Below are positions 16,696 through 25,909 of a stretch of 64,000 bases of DNA, one piece after another. The stretch covers positions 62,001-126,000 of the forward strand of contig JOEL01000007.1 of assembly GCA_000720995.1 (NCBI GenBank). The letters are read 5' to 3'. Both the position numbers and the translations under genes were made by a program. The number at the start of each line of letters is the position of its first letter. Positions within the stretch are counted from its first letter, which is position 1. This DNA comes from Streptomyces celluloflavus. GTDB lineage: Bacteria; Actinomycetota; Actinomycetes; Streptomycetales; Streptomycetaceae. The notes below the pieces were generated by a model. It searched no databases. It saw nothing but the letters and a program-made list of their open reading frames with translations, and had not been told where the DNA came from.

Positions 16696-18312
16696 ATGCG
16701 AATTATTCCGAGTGAGATCTCGAGCAGAACCAGGAGCCAGGCCGAGCGCAGTGTGTTCGCCGCGCTCAAGGCGATTCCTGATGACCGGAGCGTCGCGCTG
16801 CACACGGTTCATCTCCCCCAGCACCACAGGAAGCGCGTCGGCGAGATCGACTTCGTCGTCATCACGCCCGACATCCTGCTCTTCATCGAGGTCAAAGGCG
16901 GTCGGGTCCACCAACGCGACGGGAAGTGGTACTACGGTCCGCCCGGTCGCGAGGAAGGCCCGAAAGAGAGCCCGTTTGCGCAGGCCAGCGGAGGTATGCA
17001 CGAGTTCGACAGGGAGATCGGCGCCCTGGTCGGTGATTTGAGAGACCACGGTGTCCCCAGCGGATACCTCGTGATCACCACGGACGTCGACCTCCGGCGC
17101 ACGACCGAGTTCGAACCCCAACAGTATCTCGGCACCACTGCGTACGACGGCGGACGCGGTCTGGCACCGGGCATCGAACGAGCCACCCGCTTCTGGCTCA
17201 CGCGGAACAGGTGGGCCCGCACCCCCGTCTCCGCCGCTCTCCGCAAGAAGATGCTCGAGGCCATCCGGCCGGATTTCGACCTCGTACCCAATTTGCAGTC
17301 CCGACTGACGCATCTCGACGTCACCTTCGAACGCCTCACCAACGAACAGCTCGAAAGACTCGACGAGCTGGAGTCCGTCCCACGCCTCATCTGGACCGGT
17401 GGTGCAGGCACCGGCAAGACGTTCCTCGCCGCGGAGGCGGCCCGTCGCAAGTCCGCCCACGGCAGCGTTCTGTTGACCTGCGCGAGCACCACGCTGGCAA
17501 CCCATCTGGATCGCGTCCTCGCCGACGACGCGATCACTGTCCTGCCGTACGATCGCCTCGACGAGGTTCAGGGCCGTGTCTTCGACCAACTGATCGTGGA
17601 CGAGGCGCAGGACCTGATGACCTTCGAGGCTCTCGATACCTTGGAGGCTCTGGTATCGGGACGTCTCGCAGAAGGCCGGTGGATCTTCATGCTCGACCCG
17701 AACAACCAGGTGCTGGCCCCGGATGCCTACGCTCTCCAAGCCCGGAAGTATCTGGACCTTCTGGGCATCGAGTTCGGGCCCCTGAAGCGCAACTGCCGCA
17801 ACACTGTGCAAATCGTCAAACAGGTCCGCTCCTACACGGGTGCCGACCTGGGCATCGCCTCCGCGGGTGAGGGTGAGCCGGTCCGCTACACCGACGTGCA
17901 CGACGCTCCGGAGGAGGCCGTCCTTCTCGACGCCTATGTGAACGAACTCGTGCGGGAGGGCGTCTCGCCGCGGGACATCACGCTGCTGTCCGCTTCCGGG
18001 GACTGGGAAACGAGCTCGGCCCGTCTGTCGCAGCGAGTCACCAAGATCGAGCGATTCGCCGATGTGGTCGGGACCGACCGCACGAAGCACCGTCTCACCT
18101 GGTCGTCCGTCTCCGACTTCAAGGGCCATGAGAACCATGTCGTCTGTCTGATCGACCTCGAACCCGGACACCTCGAGGGCCGCCTCGACGCACTCTATGT
18201 CGCCCTGACCAGGGCCCGTGCCCAGCTCTGGGTCGCTTGCCGCCCTGGTACCCGCCGGATGCTGAAAGACCTGGGCGTAGCCGTACTGACGCGGGAAGGG
18301 CGCCTCGGGTGA
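16696..18312 (+). CDS. NERD nuclease-domain / UvrD-like helicase
   Basis: A 538-residue protein. The N-terminal NERD (nuclease-related) domain carries GEIDFVVI (about residue 49) and FIEVKGG (about 64), the acidic-plus-lysine pattern of PD-(D/E)XK-type nucleases. A superfamily 1 helicase core follows, with Walker A GGAGTGKTFLA (about 234), Walker B LIVDEAQDL (about 297), the NCRNT motif and a C-terminal VALTRARAQLW (about 500). It probably cleaves or unwinds invading DNA. The ATG at 16696 was chosen over TTG 16693 for its GGGGAG ribosome-binding site. The stop overlaps the DrmA GTG as GTGA. It occupies the first position of the operon, where DISARM loci usually carry a different helicase. Confidence 0.85.
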   Translation: MRIIPSEISSRTRSQAERSVFAALKAIPDDRSVALHTVHLPQHHRKRVGEIDFVVITPDILLFIEVKGGRVHQRDGKWYYGPPGREEGPKESPFAQASGGMHEFDREIGALVGDLRDHGVPSGYLVITTDVDLRRTTEFEPQQYLGTTAYDGGRGLAPGIERATRFWLTRNRWARTPVSAALRKKMLEAIRPDFDLVPNLQSRLTHLDVTFERLTNEQLERLDELESVPRLIWTGGAGTGKTFLAAEAARRKSAHGSVLLTCASTTLATHLDRVLADDAITVLPYDRLDEVQGRVFDQLIVDEAQDLMTFEALDTLEALVSGRLAEGRWIFMLDPNNQVLAPDAYALQARKYLDLLGIEFGPLKRNCRNTVQIVKQVRSYTGADLGIASAGEGEPVRYTDVHDAPEEAVLLDAYVNELVREGVSPRDITLLSASGDWETSSARLSQRVTKIERFADVVGTDRTKHRLTWSSVSDFKGHENHVVCLIDLEPGHLEGRLDALYVALTRARAQLWVACRPGTRRMLKDLGVAVLTREGRLG

Positions 18313-21300
18313 ACGACTCCGAATCACGACTCTCCGAGCACCGCGCCGACTTCGTGACGTATCTCCGCCGGCAGTTGGTCGGTCCGGCCGTCGCCGAGGA
18401 CGAGATCCTCGCCGACCCACCTGACCGGCGCTACCTGATGGGCACGTTGTATCCGCGCGGAGCCTCCTTGCTGGAGCACTCGCAGGACGACGGCGAGCAG
18501 GATTTCAACGAAACGGAGGCCGGCAACGGCGAGGAGGACAGCTTCGCCGACGACCCCGTGGCCGAGGCGAACGCATGGCTCCCGTCATCTCTCGGCTTCT
18601 CCTTCTTCACCAACGCCCGTGAAATCGAGGTCACCTGTGGGGCCTCCCGGTACCTGACGTCCCGCGAGGGCGGGCGTCGCAGCTGGCGAAGGCAACCGCG
18701 GCTCTCCACAACGGAGACCGTCTCTGCGGAACGGACGGCCCCGGTCCGCGTTCTGGACGGTCACGGTCGCCTCCATGTTCGATGGCGCCCTTTCGGCGCC
18801 GGACATCTCGTCACGTGCGTGCTGGCGAACGCCCATGCCGAAGAGGAGAGCAGCTACAAAGATCGCGATCTGATGCTCTTCCAGGCCGAACTGAGGGCGA
18901 CGACCCTCGGCGGAACCATCCTCGAATATCCGAGTACCCGTCTCAACAGCCGTGACGAGGAGGAGCAGGAACTCCGCGTCCAGTACCGGCACATCGTGAC
19001 CCGGGCCGTGGGGCACGGATGTGCCGTCGAGTGGGACGACGAATCCTGCCAGGTCACCACCGTGCGAGCGCAGGTCATGCCTCAACAAGTGGTCAAGGAC
19101 ATCAAACCCGACGGTCCCAAGGATCTGCCGGTACTCAACCTCGCGTACCTCTCCCGATCCGATCTGGCCGTGGACGACCTCGGAGCCGAACTGCATTCCT
19201 TCGTCCTGGGCTATCGCAAATGGTTCGATACCCAGGTGTCGGAGGCGGAGTCCTTGCGACCGTGGGCCGCTGCGCCCGCCAAACGCATCCTCGAACGCAT
19301 CAATACCGCGCTGGACCGTATGACGTCGGGGGTGGAGTCCCTCACCGCATCAACCTCCGCGGGGGACAAGGCACGCGAGGCTTTTCGCCTGGCCAACCGA
19401 GCCATGGCGCTCCAGATGCTCCACAGCCGTCCGGAACTGGCCGGCAGCCGTCGCCGGAGGAACAGCGAAGTACTCGAACTGTCCGAGCCGGGTGGCGACC
19501 ATGCGTGGCACCCGTTCCAGCTCGCCTACTTCCTGCTCGTGGTCGAGGGCTTGCTGAACCCTGCGCACGAAGACCGTAAGACGGTCGACCTCATCTGGTT
19601 CCCCACGGGAGGAGGCAAGACGGAGGCATACCTCCTCACCGCCTGCTTCGAGATCATCTGGCGTCGGCTGCGGTTCGGCGCGGCCGGGGGTGGTACGGCC
19701 GTGCTGAGCCGATACACGCTGAGTCTGCTCACCACACAGCAGTTCCAGCGGACGGCTACGGCCATCTGTGCCCTGGAGTACATCAGGAAGGGGTACGACG
19801 GGCCGCTGCCCCACGAGCTGGGGGAGGAGCCCATCTCCATCGGACTCTGGGTGGGCAAGGAGACCACGCCGAACAAGATCTCGGCCGCCCAGATCGAGCT
19901 CGGTGTGCTGAAGCAGATGAACGCACCCGATGATCGCTTCCTGCTGGAACGCTGTCCCTGGTGCGGCACCGAGATCGTCCCGGAACGACAAGGACAGGAA
20001 CGGGACTTCGGCATCCGAGCAGATGGCGTCACCACCTCGTTCTTCTGTCCGCGTGACACGTGCGTCTTCCACGAACAGCTTCCGGTCTCCGTGGTGGACG
20101 AGCAGATCTACGAGAATCCGCCGACGTTCGTACTCGGCACCGTGGACAAGTTCGCGCGACTGGCGTGGGAGCCGGAGGCGGGAAACCTCTTCGGAAAGAA
20201 CGGCATGCGCAAACCCTCGCTGATCATCCAGGACGAGTTGCATCTCCTGGCCGGGCCGTTGGGAACAACGGTCGGTCTGTACGAGTCGGCCATCCTCGAA
20301 CTGTGCGCGTGGGGTGGCACCGTGCCGAAGGTCATCGCTTCCACCGCCACCATCCGACGCTCGCAGGAACAGATCCGCAGCCTTTACGGCCGCCCCGCCC
20401 AGCTCTTCCCCCCGGCGGGCATCAAGGCCGGCGACTCGTACTTCGCCTCACCCGACCAGGAGAAACCCGGGCGTCTGTACGTGGGAGTCATGGCCCAGGG
20501 GCACACTGCGTCGACCTCGACCGTCCACGTCGGTGCCGCCTCCTTGCAGGCCCCGAAGGAGATCTGCGACGACGACACCCTTCGGGACACGTACTGGACC
20601 GCGGTCGCCTATCACAACAGCCTGCGAGAGCTCGGCCGAACCGTCACCATCGCGCGGGACGACATTCCCGCGCGTCTCGAGCACCTGACGAAGGACGCCA
20701 CACGGCGCCGGAAACTGAACGAAGATTCAGTGGTCGAACTCACCAGCAACGTCTCACGTGCCGCCCAGCCTCGGCTCCTCGAGCGCCTCGGCAAGCACTT
20801 CAAGGACCGCGGCAGCATCTCCTTCCTCGCCACGACCAACATGCTCTCGGTCGGAGTCGACGTACCCCGCCTCGGTCTCATGCTCATGAACGGACAGCCC
20901 AAGACGACATCGGAGTACATCCAGGCAACCAGCCGCGTCGGCCGGCGTCATGTGCCCGGGTTGATCGTCACGCTCTTCCGCTCGACCAAGCCACGGGACC
21001 GGTCGCATTACGAATCCTTCGGTGTGTACCACCGCTCGCTCTACCGCCACGTCGAGCCCACCAGCGTCACACCGTGGTCCATGCCCTCCCGTAACCGTGC
21101 CCTGCATGCGGTGCTCACCATCCTCGTGCGTCACGGAATCGGCCTGACCGCAGAGAACCGGGCGGGGGACATCCTCGACCATTCGGATGGTGTCGCTCGG
21201 ATCCGTGACCTCATCGTGGATCACGTGCAAAGGGCCGACCCGACCGAGGCCGATGCGGCAGCCAAGAAGCTCGACTCGTTGATCGAGACCTGGCAGCAGT

Positions 21301-21467
21301 GGGCCGAGATCATGCGGGGTGATGGCAGCCGTCTCTACTACCAACCCCAGGGGCGCTTGCACACATCGCTCCTCACCGACTTCGGTAAGCAGGGCGGCGT
21401 CTGGCCAACACCGCAGTCGATGCGCAACGTCGACCGCGAGTGCCTCGTCGCCGTGAGAGGAGCATGA
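18309..21467 (+). CDS. drmA: DISARM-type helicase DrmA
   Basis: A 1052-residue superfamily 2 helicase. The long N-terminal region (1-420) precedes Walker A WFPTGGGKTEAYLL (about 432-445). A Cys-pair insertion CPWCGTEIVP / FFCPRDTC (about 548-585) probably binds zinc. The DEXH-box variant IIQDELHLLAG is at about 638, IASTATIRRS is motif III, LSVGVDVPRLG is motif V and QATSRVGRR (about 871) is motif VI. This arrangement, followed by a DUF1998 protein, is that of DrmA, the helicase of DISARM anti-phage systems. DISARM methylates host DNA and blocks incoming phage DNA (family knowledge). GTG start at 18309, coupled to the upstream gene; DrmB follows after 4 bases. Confidence 0.88.
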   Translation: MNDSESRLSEHRADFVTYLRRQLVGPAVAEDEILADPPDRRYLMGTLYPRGASLLEHSQDDGEQDFNETEAGNGEEDSFADDPVAEANAWLPSSLGFSFFTNAREIEVTCGASRYLTSREGGRRSWRRQPRLSTTETVSAERTAPVRVLDGHGRLHVRWRPFGAGHLVTCVLANAHAEEESSYKDRDLMLFQAELRATTLGGTILEYPSTRLNSRDEEEQELRVQYRHIVTRAVGHGCAVEWDDESCQVTTVRAQVMPQQVVKDIKPDGPKDLPVLNLAYLSRSDLAVDDLGAELHSFVLGYRKWFDTQVSEAESLRPWAAAPAKRILERINTALDRMTSGVESLTASTSAGDKAREAFRLANRAMALQMLHSRPELAGSRRRRNSEVLELSEPGGDHAWHPFQLAYFLLVVEGLLNPAHEDRKTVDLIWFPTGGGKTEAYLLTACFEIIWRRLRFGAAGGGTAVLSRYTLSLLTTQQFQRTATAICALEYIRKGYDGPLPHELGEEPISIGLWVGKETTPNKISAAQIELGVLKQMNAPDDRFLLERCPWCGTEIVPERQGQERDFGIRADGVTTSFFCPRDTCVFHEQLPVSVVDEQIYENPPTFVLGTVDKFARLAWEPEAGNLFGKNGMRKPSLIIQDELHLLAGPLGTTVGLYESAILELCAWGGTVPKVIASTATIRRSQEQIRSLYGRPAQLFPPAGIKAGDSYFASPDQEKPGRLYVGVMAQGHTASTSTVHVGAASLQAPKEICDDDTLRDTYWTAVAYHNSLRELGRTVTIARDDIPARLEHLTKDATRRRKLNEDSVVELTSNVSRAAQPRLLERLGKHFKDRGSISFLATTNMLSVGVDVPRLGLMLMNGQPKTTSEYIQATSRVGRRHVPGLIVTLFRSTKPRDRSHYESFGVYHRSLYRHVEPTSVTPWSMPSRNRALHAVLTILVRHGIGLTAENRAGDILDHSDGVARIRDLIVDHVQRADPTEADAAAKKLDSLIETWQQWAEIMRGDGSRLYYQPQGRLHTSLLTDFGKQGGVWPTPQSMRNVDRECLVAVRGA

Positions 21468-21471
21468 AGCG

Positions 21472-23364
21472 ATGAAGGACGTTCGCCGCAAGGTTCGCAG
21501 GGCACAGACCATCGTGCCCTTCGGCGTCGGCGGGATCATCGACCTCCGAGGCGAATCGTTCGTAGCCGCCGACATCCGTAGTTGGGCGGCCAATGGCGAA
21601 CGGGTCGAATCCCCTCGGCTGGCAACGAAATTGGGAGTCCAGGGCTTTCGCTCGGCCCCTGTGATCCCCTCCGGCAAGGCCGCACATGCAACCCGTATCG
21701 GCCCCACGTACGTGCGATTTCCTAAATGGTTGTTCTGCCCTCAGTGCAGGAAGATGGTTCTCTGGCGACAGAACCTCGAGCAATGGGAGAAGCAAGCGGC
21801 CTGCGGTAATTGTGCCGGCAAGCCGCAGCTGGCACCCATGCGTTTCATCCAGGTGTGCAGGGCAGGCCACATGGCCGACATCGACTGGCGACGGTGGGCC
21901 CACTCCAGGAGCGTAGGGCACGACCAACGCCAGTGCCGGGTTCACAAACTTCGATTCGTCGCGACCCCCGAATCCTCTGGTCTGGAAGCCCTGCGAGTCG
22001 TCTGCATCGCCTGTCACGCCGGACGAAATCTGGCAGGCATCAGCCAGCCGAACATTCTCAAGCAGGTCGGCGTGGAATGCACGGGAAGCCACCCCTGGCA
22101 ATCTGCGGACGATGAGGCGGACCCCTGCGAGGAGACTCCGCAAGCCGTGCAGCGCGGCGCTTCCAACGTGTACTTCCCGATCACGCACTCGGCCCTCGAC
22201 ATCCCCGCTCCCGAAGGGCTTTCCGAGGAAGAGGAGATGGTTCAGAACGTCGTCAATCACCGTATGTGGCCCGACTTCAAGAGTTCACAGGACGGGCCGG
22301 CCTCCGATGTCTTCAAGGAGTACATCGCACGGGACTGCGAGGTCCCGGAGGCATTCGTCGAGACTCTGCGACGCCGCCATGCGGACGAGGCTTCCTCGAT
22401 GCCCTCGGCGCTCGACACGGACGACGATCTCAGCATCGCCGAATGGGCAGCCTTCTCCGCGCCGGAGTCCGTCACCGAATCTCAGACCTTCTCCGTCCGT
22501 CGCACTCACCTTGGGGTTCGCCATGACGCCCCCAAATCCGTTCAGGAGATGTACGCACGGATCTCCGGAGTCGTCGTGGCCGATCGGGTGCGCGAAGTCC
22601 GCGCGCTCGAAGGATTCTCGCGCTACGAGCCCAACGCCGGTGACGGCGAGGAGGGAGAAGGCGGCCGCGTGGTGTCGGTCGATACTCGGGGCCGGGCCAA
22701 GTGGCTGCCCGCCATCGACACCTACGGTGAAGGAATCTTCATCTCCGTCGACGAGCAAAGTCTGAGCACATGGGAGGAACTTCCGTCGGTGCGCGACTGG
22801 ACCCGACGGATCGAGCACAACATGGACGCTTCCTTCAAGGCGGACCGCCTGAGAGACAAGTCCGGCCCGAGGCTCCTCCCACGATTCGTGATGCTGCACA
22901 CCCTGGCCCATCACTTCATCCGCCAGCTCTCCTACGACAGCGGCTACAACGCGGCCTCGCTGCGTGAACGCGTCTATGCCCGAAGTCATGCCCCGGGCAG
23001 TGACCTCCCGCCACAAGCAGGGGTGTTCATTTACACGGCCGCGGGCGACGCCGAGGGAACGCTGGGAGGGCTCGTCCGTCAGGGCCTGCCGCCGAACCTC
23101 GTCGAGACTCTGATCCGCTTGCTCGAATCGGCGCAATGGTGCTCCCAGGACCCTCTGTGCGCCGACTCGACCGGTAGGTCTTTGGCCAACCTCAACCGTG
23201 CCGCCTGCCATGCGTGCACGCTCCTTCCCGAAACGTGCTGCGAGATCGGCAACTCACTTTTGGACAGAACACTTTTGATCGGTGACGGAGAGGTCCCAGG
23301 ATTCTTTCGGGAAGTGGTCCAGGCCGCGCTCGAGGAATCAGCCGAAGCCGTCGATCTGCCATGA
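21472..23364 (+). CDS. drmB: DrmB, DUF1998-domain protein of DISARM type
   Basis: A 630-residue protein starting MKDVRRKVRRAQTIVPFGVG. An N-terminal zinc-ribbon-like pair FCPQCRK...CGNC (about residues 88-113) leads to a C-terminal DUF1998 region. That region has LHTLAHHFIRQLSYDSGYN, FIYTAAGDAEGTLGGLVRQG and a final Cys cluster (CSQDPLC, CHACTLLPETCCE). DUF1998 proteins accompany DrmA helicases as DrmB, and the two form the core complex that loads on phage DNA ends (family knowledge). The order drmA-drmB with a 4-base gap is the DISARM signature here. The stop overlaps the next gene as ATGA. Confidence 0.88.
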   Translation: MKDVRRKVRRAQTIVPFGVGGIIDLRGESFVAADIRSWAANGERVESPRLATKLGVQGFRSAPVIPSGKAAHATRIGPTYVRFPKWLFCPQCRKMVLWRQNLEQWEKQAACGNCAGKPQLAPMRFIQVCRAGHMADIDWRRWAHSRSVGHDQRQCRVHKLRFVATPESSGLEALRVVCIACHAGRNLAGISQPNILKQVGVECTGSHPWQSADDEADPCEETPQAVQRGASNVYFPITHSALDIPAPEGLSEEEEMVQNVVNHRMWPDFKSSQDGPASDVFKEYIARDCEVPEAFVETLRRRHADEASSMPSALDTDDDLSIAEWAAFSAPESVTESQTFSVRRTHLGVRHDAPKSVQEMYARISGVVVADRVREVRALEGFSRYEPNAGDGEEGEGGRVVSVDTRGRAKWLPAIDTYGEGIFISVDEQSLSTWEELPSVRDWTRRIEHNMDASFKADRLRDKSGPRLLPRFVMLHTLAHHFIRQLSYDSGYNAASLRERVYARSHAPGSDLPPQAGVFIYTAAGDAEGTLGGLVRQGLPPNLVETLIRLLESAQWCSQDPLCADSTGRSLANLNRAACHACTLLPETCCEIGNSLLDRTLLIGDGEVPGFFREVVQAALEESAEAVDLP

Positions 23365-24461
23365 AGATCCCTTCCCTCCTCGACCTCGACATGGAGCAGC
23401 GGGCCGTCGTCGATCTTCCTTTCCACGGAAGCCATGTCATCACCGGCACACCTGGCGCCGGAAAGACCGTGATGGCCGTCTACCGCGCCTGGGCACTGGT
23501 GACCGCCCGTCGCTACGTCGCCCTCTTCACGCACTCCAATCTGCTGCATCAGTACCTCGCACAAATGGCACCGGACCTCACGGAAGCTCTCCACGTCACC
23601 ACATACCATCGGTGGCTCAGAGATTTCTGGCGCCAACACTTCCGGACCGAACCGCCACGGACCGACGAGGAAGGTTGGAGCTACGACTGGATCGAGATGC
23701 AGCGGGACTGCATCCTGCACAGGGTCGGGTCGACCGCGCATCTGGTGATCGACGAGGGGCAGAACCTTCCTGTTGGCTTCTATCAGTTGTGTCGAATCCT
23801 TGGTGTCGGCGTCACCGTGTGCGCAGACGAGAACCAGCTGATCGGTGACGATCAGAGCACCGTGTCCGAGATATGCCGGGCCCTTGCCATACGGGCCGAT
23901 CCGCTCGTGTTGCGCGAGAACCGCCGGAACAGTCGGGAGATCGCGATGCTGGCATCCGAGTTCCGCGAGGGGGCCGGGGATGCGTTTCCCTTCCCGACAC
24001 GCGCCGGCCGTACACCCACTGTCCTGAAAATTCCCTCACTGAAAAATCTCCTCACCGGAGTTTCCCAGTACTTCAACGCGCATCCGGAGCGAAGTATCGG
24101 AATCATTTGCAGGTCGACCCATGTGCTACGGGAAATCCAGAGCGAACTCACACAACTCGGTCTCGCCAAGCACACCCAGGCATATGCGCACGACGATCGC
24201 TACCGGGACACCGTCGACTTCTCGGCTCGGCCCATCCGGATCGTGAGCACGGCCAGCATGAAGGGTTTGGAGTTCGACAGCGTCTTCGTTCCAGACATGG
24301 ACGCGTACACAGAGGACCCGACCGGTGTGGACGCACGTCTTCGGTTCTTCGTACTGTGTACTCGCGCCCGCGAGGATCTCCACTTCGCTCACCGCGGCCC
24401 CCAAGAGCCCGCCATCTTGTCGAGCATCCCGGAATCCTTGTTGGTTCGACACACCGACTGA
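23361..24461 (+). CDS. Small UvrD/Rep-like superfamily 1 helicase-nuclease component
   Basis: A 366-residue protein beginning MKIPSLLDLDMEQRAVVDLP. Walker A is ITGTPGAGKTVMA (about 28), Walker B LVIDEGQNLP (about 127), sensor VCADENQLI, then LRENRRNSREIA, STASMKGLEFDSVFV and LCTRAREDLHFA. All SF1 motifs are present but the usual large 1B/2B subdomains are missing, so it is a compact ATPase of the Rep/UvrD group. It takes the position held by drmC (phospholipase D) in known DISARM operons. The four overlapping genes suggest a fixed complex. Confidence 0.8.
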   Translation: MKIPSLLDLDMEQRAVVDLPFHGSHVITGTPGAGKTVMAVYRAWALVTARRYVALFTHSNLLHQYLAQMAPDLTEALHVTTYHRWLRDFWRQHFRTEPPRTDEEGWSYDWIEMQRDCILHRVGSTAHLVIDEGQNLPVGFYQLCRILGVGVTVCADENQLIGDDQSTVSEICRALAIRADPLVLRENRRNSREIAMLASEFREGAGDAFPFPTRAGRTPTVLKIPSLKNLLTGVSQYFNAHPERSIGIICRSTHVLREIQSELTQLGLAKHTQAYAHDDRYRDTVDFSARPIRIVSTASMKGLEFDSVFVPDMDAYTEDPTGVDARLRFFVLCTRAREDLHFAHRGPQEPAILSSIPESLLVRHTD

Positions 24462-24643
24462 TTCGGCGGCGCAGTCATTCCGTCCCCTGGCAGGAGCAGA
24501 ACCGTGACTGCACACCCGGCTCGGGGGCCGTACACACCGGAAATTCGCACGGGCAGGCCCGCATTCCGGGTCGACGGCTCCCTCCCCGGGTTCCACGTGC
24601 AGCGCGGCGTGGCCGTCCCCGAACCATCTACCGCGCAGGCACC

Positions 24644-25561
24644 TCACATATCGATGACCGCTTGGTTGATGACATCGCTGTAGAGCCGGAAGAGGCGGAC
24701 GCCCTCCCCTTCCGGGCCCTGCCCCGGGTTCGGGTCCGGCTCCTCCTGGTCGGCCAGGAGTGACCAGCACTGCGCTACGAGTTCACGGGCCTTCGTACCG
24801 GGCCAGGGCTGGGAGAGCAGTTCGGGCGGCAGTAGCGGGTCGGGCTCCATGGCGCGGGTGAACTCGGCGGCGAGTTCGACCGCGATGGTGAGCCGCTGGG
24901 CGTGGGGAAGATTCTCGGGGGCGCGGAGTCGGGCGAGGCGCGGTTCGGTCACGGCGGTGAGGCGGTGGTAGCGGTCGACTGTCTCCGCTTGCGGCCACCA
25001 GAGGCGGGCGAGCGCCGCGGGATCGCGTTCGCTGCCGTGCCGCAGGTCGTCGGTGGTCAGGAACGAGACATGGTCGAGGACGCCGAGGTGGCGGACCTGC
25101 TCCTGCACGTACGGCTCCCAGGCGTTCGGGCTGGCGTAGAGGCCGCCCTGGACGGGGCCGCCGCCCAGGCGTGTGAGGGCGGTGCGCAGTGCGTCGCGGG
25201 CCACGCGTGCCGTTTCGGGGACGGCGAAGGCGACCAGATGCCAGGTCCCGTCCCAGGGGGCGAGGCCGGCGTCCTGCCGGTAGGCGTGGGCGACGAAGTC
25301 GGCGTCGGGGCCCAGCATTCGCTCCGTGGCGTCGGTGGCCCTCAGCAGTGCCTTGCGGCCTCTGCCTTCCTGTGTGAAGCGCCCCTCGACCACCAGCCGC
25401 TTGATGCACAGGCGCACCTGCTGATCGCTCATGCCCAGCAGGGACGCGGTGGCGTAGACCTCGCCGGTATCGACCGTGTGATCGGTACGGACCAGTGCCT
25501 CGACGAGCATCCGGGTGGGGACCTGCACGACGGGCGTTGACGTGTCGCGCGTGGAAGTCAT
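24644..25561 (-). CDS. PaaX-like transcriptional regulator
   Basis: A 305-residue protein. The N-terminal winged HTH (TGEVYATASLLGMSDQQVRL) is followed by a domain with WDGTWHLVAFAVPE and QGGLYASPNAWEP, and a C-terminal helical region with WPGTKARELVAQCWSLL. That order is typical of PaaX, the phenylacetyl-CoA-sensing repressor family. The effector here is unknown. The start ATG at 25561 is the likely one, although an in-frame ATG at 25712-25714 would place the AT-rich palindrome 25753-25789 right at the promoter. The same 14-bp motif recurs upstream of the monooxygenase, so this is the probable local regulator. Confidence 0.82.
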   Translation of the reverse strand: MTSTRDTSTPVVQVPTRMLVEALVRTDHTVDTGEVYATASLLGMSDQQVRLCIKRLVVEGRFTQEGRGRKALLRATDATERMLGPDADFVAHAYRQDAGLAPWDGTWHLVAFAVPETARVARDALRTALTRLGGGPVQGGLYASPNAWEPYVQEQVRHLGVLDHVSFLTTDDLRHGSERDPAALARLWWPQAETVDRYHRLTAVTEPRLARLRAPENLPHAQRLTIAVELAAEFTRAMEPDPLLPPELLSQPWPGTKARELVAQCWSLLADQEEPDPNPGQGPEGEGVRLFRLYSDVINQAVIDM

Positions 25562-25752
25562 GGCGTGACGGGCCTTTCGGGTGGGGACGACGGTACGGCG
25601 CGGGCTGACCGCGGTGCGCGGCCCGGGTGAACGCACGGAAGGGGTGGGAGCGCCGTCACGGCGAGGCCGGTCTCCCGGGCGAGGTGCCGTTATGGCGGCG
25701 TTGAGGTCACTCATTCGCACCACACACACCACCCACATCGCACCGCACCGCC

Positions 25753-25789
25753 CGATCATAAACTATCGGAATATTTACGATCGTTTTCA
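25753..25789. promoter_or_regulatory. Inverted repeat / candidate PaaX-like operator
   Basis: CGATCATAAA (25753-25762) and TTTACGATCG (25774-25783) form a 10-bp inverted repeat with one mismatch inside an AT-rich island. The right arm continues as TACGATCGTTTTCA (25776-25789), of which 13 of 14 bases recur at 27125-27138 in front of the monooxygenase. Confidence 0.55.
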
Positions 25790-25909
25790 GGAGATCGTCC
25801 GGCTGGTGCGGTTCGGGATCAGTGCGGCGCCCCGGCCTCACCCTCGCCCTCCCCCTCCCTCCCCCGCGACGCGCTGCGCACCCGCGTACGGCACGCAACG
25901 GCAGCCGCC

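Noticed and set aside
24462-24650. Possible attR matching tRNA-Pro at the right end of the DISARM-like island
   Set aside because: I looked for a copy of the tRNA-Pro 3' end around 24.4-24.7 kb and found none, so integration at that tRNA is not supported by repeats in this window.
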